Source of the DNA: Brienomyrus brachyistius
Taxonomy: Eukaryota; Chordata; Actinopteri; Osteoglossiformes; Mormyridae
Direction of reading: 5' to 3'
Length of the DNA: 64,000 bases
Assembly (NCBI RefSeq): GCF_023856365.1
Contig: NC_064534.1
Span: 11,490,536-11,554,535 of the forward strand
Below, one piece after another: positions 63,664-64,000 of the stretch; position 1 is the first letter of the stretch, and every line of letters begins with the position of its first letter. The translations under genes and the position numbers were made by a program. A model generated the notes under the pieces. It was given only the letters and a program-made list of their open reading frames with translations, searched no databases and had not been told where the DNA came from.

Positions 63664-64000
63664 GTCCATCCATCCATTTTCCAAACCGCTTATCCTACTG
63701 GGTCGTGGGGGGTCCGGAGCCTATCCCAGAAGCAATGGGAACGAGGCAGGGAACAACCCAGGATGGGGGGCCAGCCCATCGCAGGGCACACACACACACC
63801 AGTCACTCACACACGCATTCCTACGGGCAATTTAGCAACTCCAATTAGCCTCAGCATGTTTTTGGACTGTGGGGGGAAACCGGAGTACCCGGAGGAAACC
63901 CCACAACGACATGGGGAGAACATGCAAACTCCACACACATGTGACCCAGGCGGAGACTCGAACCCGGGTCCCAGAGGTGTGAGGCAACAGTGCTAAGCAC
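63664..64000 (-). mobile_element. tRNA-derived SINE, cut by window end
   Basis: The (ATGG)n tail at the left (catccatccattttccaaac) runs through a complete body to gcaacagtgctaagcac at the last base. It is the same family as 3,763-4,126, within ostf1. Confidence 0.9.

Overview
The window is vertebrate nuclear DNA, almost certainly from a ray-finned (teleost-type) fish. It holds intron-containing genes with GT/AG splice sites and vertebrate families (UGT2, TAL2, DNAJC25, CD8B, OSTF1). It also carries fish-type repeats: a tRNA-derived SINE ending in (ATGG)n, an APE-type LINE, hAT-like MITEs, solo LTRs and a gamma-type endogenous retrovirus. I cannot name the species from sequence alone. Exon boundaries were read from splice consensus, reading-frame continuity and known family exon structures; nothing was confirmed with transcripts.

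Region 1 (1-16.4 kb) is a tandem duplication of one UDP-glucuronosyltransferase unit, both genes on the minus strand. Unit A spans about 1-10,220 and unit B about 10,221-16,360. Both genes have six intact coding exons of identical lengths (721, 149, 132, 88, 220 and 283 nt) and encode 530 residues. Exons 2-6 are almost identical between copies, whereas exon 1 (the acceptor-substrate half) differs at about 21 of 240 residues. The two units act as each other's empty site: a LINE with an intact 1063-codon ORF and a solo LTR are only in A, and a different solo LTR of the same family is only in B.

Region 2 (16.4-24.7 kb) holds a hAT-like MITE and a broken endogenous retrovirus mosaic. An LTR fragment and a 3' LTR lie in plus orientation. 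Between them are a minus-strand gag and integrase and a plus-strand integrase tail plus env, joined head to head. No reverse transcriptase was seen.

Region 3 (24.7-31 kb) holds tal2 on the minus strand, with a recognisable TATA promoter and a non-coding first exon, flanked by a foldback MITE. Region 4 (31-38 kb) is non-coding and includes a 1.1 kb satellite of 40-bp units.

Region 5 (38.1-41 kb) is a complete four-exon dnajc25 on the plus strand with a ZNF143-like promoter motif and a short uORF. Region 6 (41-50.7 kb) has no gene I can support. It contains a hAT-like MITE, SINE-tail fragments and simple repeats.

Region 7 (50.7-55.1 kb) is a complete six-exon cd8b on the minus strand. Its intron 3 is filled by a 30-bp minisatellite that is open in every minus frame. 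Region 8 (55.1-64 kb) contains an unassigned candidate terminal exon, a long (TA)n tract and the six 3' coding exons of ostf1 on the minus strand. The SH3-coding 5' exons of ostf1 lie beyond the right edge.
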